Origin: Asterias amurensis
Taxonomy: Eukaryota > Echinodermata > Asteroidea > Forcipulatida > Asteriidae
Assembly (NCBI RefSeq): GCF_032118995.1
Contig: NC_092653.1
Coordinates: 24,757,202 to 24,821,201 of the forward strand
DNA: 64,000 nt
Direction of reading: 5' to 3'
In this document: positions 59,852 through 64,000 of the stretch, in pieces
Layout of the letters: each line of letters opens with the position of its first letter
Numbering within the stretch: the stretch's first letter is position 1
Program-made: the position numbers and the translations under genes
The notes under the pieces: generated by a model
What the model was told of the DNA's origin: nothing
Database searches by the model: none
The model's input: only the letters and a program-made list of their open reading frames with translations

Positions 59852-60761
59852 TTAAAGCCATTATGCACTTTCAGTAAACAGTATTGTCCAAGTCCCACAC
59901 TTCATGTATCACAACTTATGTATAAAATAACAAACCTGTGAAAATTTAGGTTCAATCGGTCATCGGAGTCGGGAGAAAATAACGGGAAAACCCATTCTTG
60001 TTTCCGCGCGTTTCGCCGTGTCATGACATGTGTTTATAATAAATCCGTAATTCTCGCTAACGAGAATTTTTATTGTTTTAAATTTTAAAGTCACCTGGAA
60101 ATATAATTTTTTTTCTTTCAAACATTAGAGTATATGCTTACGAACAATAAAACAATTTTTTTAGTAATTGTTTGTCACGATTTATGTTTAAAAAACATAT
60201 AAAGTTGTTTGGGGGGCTGACTCCGCCTACCCCTTTTGTGACGTCAATCGAGGCAGACTTTGCCTGCAATGCGTATAGTAAACACACACGTGCAAAGTAC
60301 ATGTACGTCCAAGTCGTGAGTTGGTACATTTCAAAAGTGTTTTTTCTGCATTCAGCAGCAATACACCTGGTCGGCATTGCCGGAAAAAAAACAATATTTT
60401 TTTTTTTTTTTTTTAAACGTACAAACTCACGACTTGGTCCGTACATGTACTTTGCAATTGTGTTTACTCTACGCATTTACACTCTTAAATTTGTAAATAA
60501 CATAAGAACTGATTTTTTGAAACCTTAGTTAACTGTTTATTCACATTCCACTCATCAAAACACATATATTAGTGACAAAAGCTATACTTTGAAAAAATAC
60601 CATTTCCAGGTGACTTTAATGTTTTCTCAAAAAGTAAAGCATTTTATGGACTAATATTTCAAGAGAAGTCTTTCACCAGTACCTTCTGTAAACCCTGTAA
60701 GTTATTTGTAAATCTGTGAACTTTTTCCTTTTTCTGTACCGAAAGTGTATAATGGCTTTAA
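59852..60761. mobile_element. TTAA-flanked element D, itself split by MITE C copy 2
   Basis: Ends TTAAAGCCATTATGCACTTT and the inverse AAAGTGTATAATGGCTTTAA, bounded by TTAA. Removing MITE C (60085-60619) leaves about 375 bp. It shares some interior words with family A (TAACAAACCTGTGAAAATTT), suggesting common ancestry. Confidence 0.7.
60085..60619. mobile_element. MITE family C, copy 2, nested inside element D
   Basis: Ends and interior match copy 1 (48197-48771) closely, bounded by TTAA. A stretch of about 70 bp near the right side of the inner palindrome, present in copy 1, is absent here. Confidence 0.85.
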
Positions 60762-60892
60762 CAGAAACGGGTTACCAGCCAAATTTACATTAAATTTACT
60801 TTGTTGTGGCTGGTGACCCACTTAAGTTTTGCTCAGCACATAAATTTGTCAATCAGTATTTTCTGCGTAGGCCTATTTGAAATTGGGCCCTT

Positions 60893-61098
60893 GTCACACG
60901 AGGCAACTTTTACAGGCAACTTGGAGGCAATCGACTGAAGTGCATCCTGCTGGAACACTTCGGTAGCACATGAGTCATTGCTTGCACACAATGTCATACG
61001 ATTCTTTAGAAAAACACCTATGTGAACATTGAAGTGTGAATGGGTTCTCTTCTTGGAGATTGCCTGGAATTGATTGCCTATAAATTTCCTCGTGTGAC
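60893..61098. mobile_element. MITE-like element (TGTCACACGAGGCAA ends)
   Basis: Left end GTCACACGAGGCAACTTT and right end CCTCGTGTGAC are inverted, and GGCAACTTGGAGGCAATCGA is loosely mirrored near 61050. It starts immediately after the family K right terminus. Confidence 0.5.
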
Positions 61099-61475
61099 AT
61101 GACTTGATGTATGTTGTATATCTTGAAACTGCACACAAGAGGGTGCGCCAAACATCGCATAGATTCAAATCACCCTACATACTTTACATATTTGCACGTG
61201 CTGTTAAAGGTAATCATGGTGGAAACTTCCCTTGAAATATTTTTGCTTCAAATACTGTATATGTTTTGAGAAAATGAGTAACAAATTTGTTTTGATCTTG
61301 CGAGACTAAATCTCGGGTGTTCTAAATTCATTTACAATTTATATATCGTGTTTTTTTTGTGCTATTGATCATGACGAAGTTGTTTGTAAATGGTATGTCG
61401 GGCAACATAAAAGTGCGGGTTGTACTTCTGATTTAATGCTTGCATGCTTATTATTTATTTGTCACATTATTGCAC

Positions 61476-61867
61476 TTAAAGCGGTGGGCACTATTGGTAA
61501 TTGTCAAAGACTAGTCTTCTCAGTTGGTGTATCTCAACATATGCACAAAATAAACCTGTGAAAATTTGAACTCAATTTGTCGTCGAAGTTGCGAGATAAT
61601 AATGAAAGAAAAAACACCCTTGTCACACGAAGTTGTGTGCTTTCGGATGCTTGATTTTGGGACCTCAAAATCAAACTCTGAGGTCTCGAAATCAAATTCA
61701 AATGTTCAGTGGAAAATAAATTCTTTCTCGAAAACTACGTTACTTCAAAGGGAGCCGTTTCTCACAATGTTTTATACTATCAACAGCTCTACATTGCTTG
61801 TTAGCAAGTAAGTTTTTATGCTTACAATTATTTTTCAGTAATTTCCAATAGTGTCCACTGCCTTTAA
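61476..61867. mobile_element. MITE family A, copy 5 (TTAA-flanked)
   Basis: Complete, about 392 bp, more diverged ends (TTAAAGCGGTGGGCACT at the left), bounded by TTAA. Confidence 0.8.
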
Positions 61868-64000
61868 TGGCAGTGTCTTGGTATGAGAGTATCTATAAAT
61901 ATAAATATGAATTGTAGACTTGTAGGTCAGATATTTGAGCCGTGTGACCATATTCAATACGGTCTATTGAAGCTTGAAATGTCTGCACACTTTACTTATG
62001 TATTAGTATTATATTTAAAATAAGGAAATATAGTTGTAGTTATCTTGCTATGGGAATATTTGACGCCATAAGAATGTTGTACCGCGGTTTCCAAGGTTGG
62101 AATACCCTGATAAGGCATACAGCTGCCAATATGTCTACAGTGTGAAAGAAGTGATCAGGCCTGAGTGGCATGAAACTAATTAATTTACAGTTTGTTTTGC
62201 TGGAATGGAAGTATTTTGAACCAAATCACATGTGTGCTTTTGGTCGGCTTCACAACAAGTTACCCACACGCTCTCCTGTAAACCCAAACACAGTGATGCT
62301 GAAGCCCTTTTTAAGATCAACGAACAGTGACATCTAAGCTCGTTTTTTGTTATAATATACATTGCGTGCAGTGAATTACCTTATACCTTCTAGCCACTGC
62401 ACCGCCCAGTTGCACAAAGTGTTATACTGTAACAAACGGATGAGGTAACGCTCACTAGTTTGTGTTCGGAAAACAATTTGAAAGTATAGCACCAAAATAT
62501 CAAAAAACTAAATGTTTGAAAACAGTGAGTGAACACATTTAAAGTTTAAACCTTAAAAGGTAATTCAATTCTGCCCCTGAAGTTTTCAGAGTGTGCGCAG
62601 TCTCGAGAGAGACTAGCTCGAGAAGGCAATCTCCTTCGACGCAAATGCAGTAAAAGTTGCAAAAAGGAAAACATGCTCCCTTGTGTGTGAATTTCGATCC
62701 TGCTCACTTTCATTACAATGTGGGAAACCCACTCCACTGTTCATCCCCATTGACGTACGCTGATATATTATTGCATTGAAAAGTGTGGATACCGATTATG
62801 ACAAAGGAATGACGCCACTGGATATCTACGACCGGCAAGTCATTTTTAATTTAACTATTGGTATGTCTGTAGAGTACATCGCAGTATACAGTACGTGCAC
62901 TTTATTTCTTGAAATTGATTCAAAATATAATCATGGTCTTTTATGGTTTCAATTTCATTTTATATGATGTAAATATTTATATATTTGTCAAGTTGTAAAC
63001 GTACCGTATCTTAAAACAAGAAATAACAACTTTAACAATAAATCAGTTTGTTATTGTAAAAAAAAAACATCAAATTAAATTTTCAGTAAAAAAGGTAAAT
63101 ATTTTTTTTAACAAAGACATTTAAAATGATTATAACACTATAAAGAATCTATAACTGTAATTTAAACGTAAATATTTTTGAACTATGTGTATATACGTAA
63201 ATATTATATGGTAAAAGTTGATTAAAAAATTGTACAAAATTTGAAAAACGATGGTTCACTTTTCTTGCATTAGTTGCTATTCCCACAGGTTTCAGTCTAA
63301 CGAGAACAAATATATGATCTTTCGTCAGAAAAAGACATGGGTTAACACAGCAGAATTGACCGATGATTTGTCTGAATAATGATATGAATCAGGGGTGGAG
63401 TGCAACGGTTTCGAAGATTTCGAGATTCGCAATGGGAGATTGGAAACGCTAAGTGGCAGCAGACTTACCAGGTAAAAAGTTTACGTACATCAGAGCCTCG
63501 CACAGACCGAGCGGGCGATGTATTAACTTGGCGAGTATGCTGCCACCTAGCGTCCAATTGGATATTATACACCGGAACTAATCTCCCCGGGCTCTCTCTC
63601 CGAAGTCGCAATTTAATACATTTTACGAGTACGTAGGCAGTTAAAATGAATGAAGTACATTTTTGGTGGGCCCTTTATTGAAACACTTTTGCCAGGTATT
63701 AAAGAACGTTTTTTTCTACGTAAAAGTCGCCGAAAGTTGAGTTTGTCAATGATGCATCACTACAAACACGTTTTCGTTTTGATTTTTGAGATTTTGCATG
63801 AAAACATTTTGATAAATTTCACGTAAATGCCCACCCAATCAATGCGTTTTGCCAAGGCCGTTTAAACCTTGGACTCAGAAGGCTTTTGAGACAAGGAGAG
63901 GGCGCTGTTCAGCAATTTTATTGGGTTGGAATTTCAACTAAATTTGTCCCCCTGAGAGGGACACTGCCCTCAAGGTGACCCATGGTGAGTAAATTTAAAT
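61868..64000. other. Right-edge intergenic region
   Basis: No supported gene. AT-rich (especially 62960-63260), with scattered short ORFs lacking family similarity. A CAG|GTAAAA donor-like site near 63471 follows an open frame, but nothing ties it to a gene. Confidence 0.5.

Larger units (their letters stand above)
59744..60890. mobile_element. Foldback MITE, family K copy 3, split by a nested insertion
   Basis: The left end GGCCCAATTTCATAAAG (59744) and right end GAAATTGGGCCC (to 60890) are the family K termini. The inner K word ACCAGCCAAATTT resumes only after 60762. The interruption is element D (59852-60761). It begins about 70 bp after the GPCR stop codon, so it may lie in that gene's 3' UTR. 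Confidence 0.65.

Overview
The window is animal nuclear DNA: genes are split by GT-AG introns, the DNA is AT-rich, and it is packed with short palindromic transposons, tRNA-derived SINE pieces and a DIRS-type retrotransposon fossil. Protein similarity and the style of the repeats suggest a marine deuterostome, most likely an echinoderm and perhaps a sea star. The species cannot be fixed by reading alone.

Left part (1-29.5 kb): two conserved housekeeping genes stand head to head. On the minus strand, 17 coding exons (18781 down to 3863) encode a 950-residue beta-adaptin, the large clathrin-adaptor subunit of AP-1/AP-2. On the plus strand, 9 coding exons (21120-29477) encode a 352-residue PEX12, the RING-finger peroxisome import factor. 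Between them, near 19.93-20.00 kb, is a compact cluster of ETS-, YY1- and ZNF143-like sites that looks like a shared bidirectional promoter. From memory, human AP2B1 and PEX12 are also divergent neighbours, so the pair appears anciently linked. At the extreme left a possible first coding exon of another minus-strand gene (507-444) runs out of the window.

Middle (29.5-58 kb): no convincing host gene. It holds at least five palindromic MITE families (several bounded by TTAA), a broken DIRS-like element (about 35.5-39.4 kb) with inverted repeats at its 3' end, a foldback element whose arms are built of 42-bp tandem repeats (41213-42065), a 49-bp GC-rich tandem array (43184-43430), and a tandem cluster of tRNA-like segments (50.85-51.28 kb).

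Right part (58-64 kb): a TATA box and a single-exon class A GPCR of 421 residues (58406-59671), probably a neuropeptide-type receptor. Immediately downstream, three mobile elements are nested inside one another (59744-60890). The remaining 3 kb has more repeats and no recognised gene.
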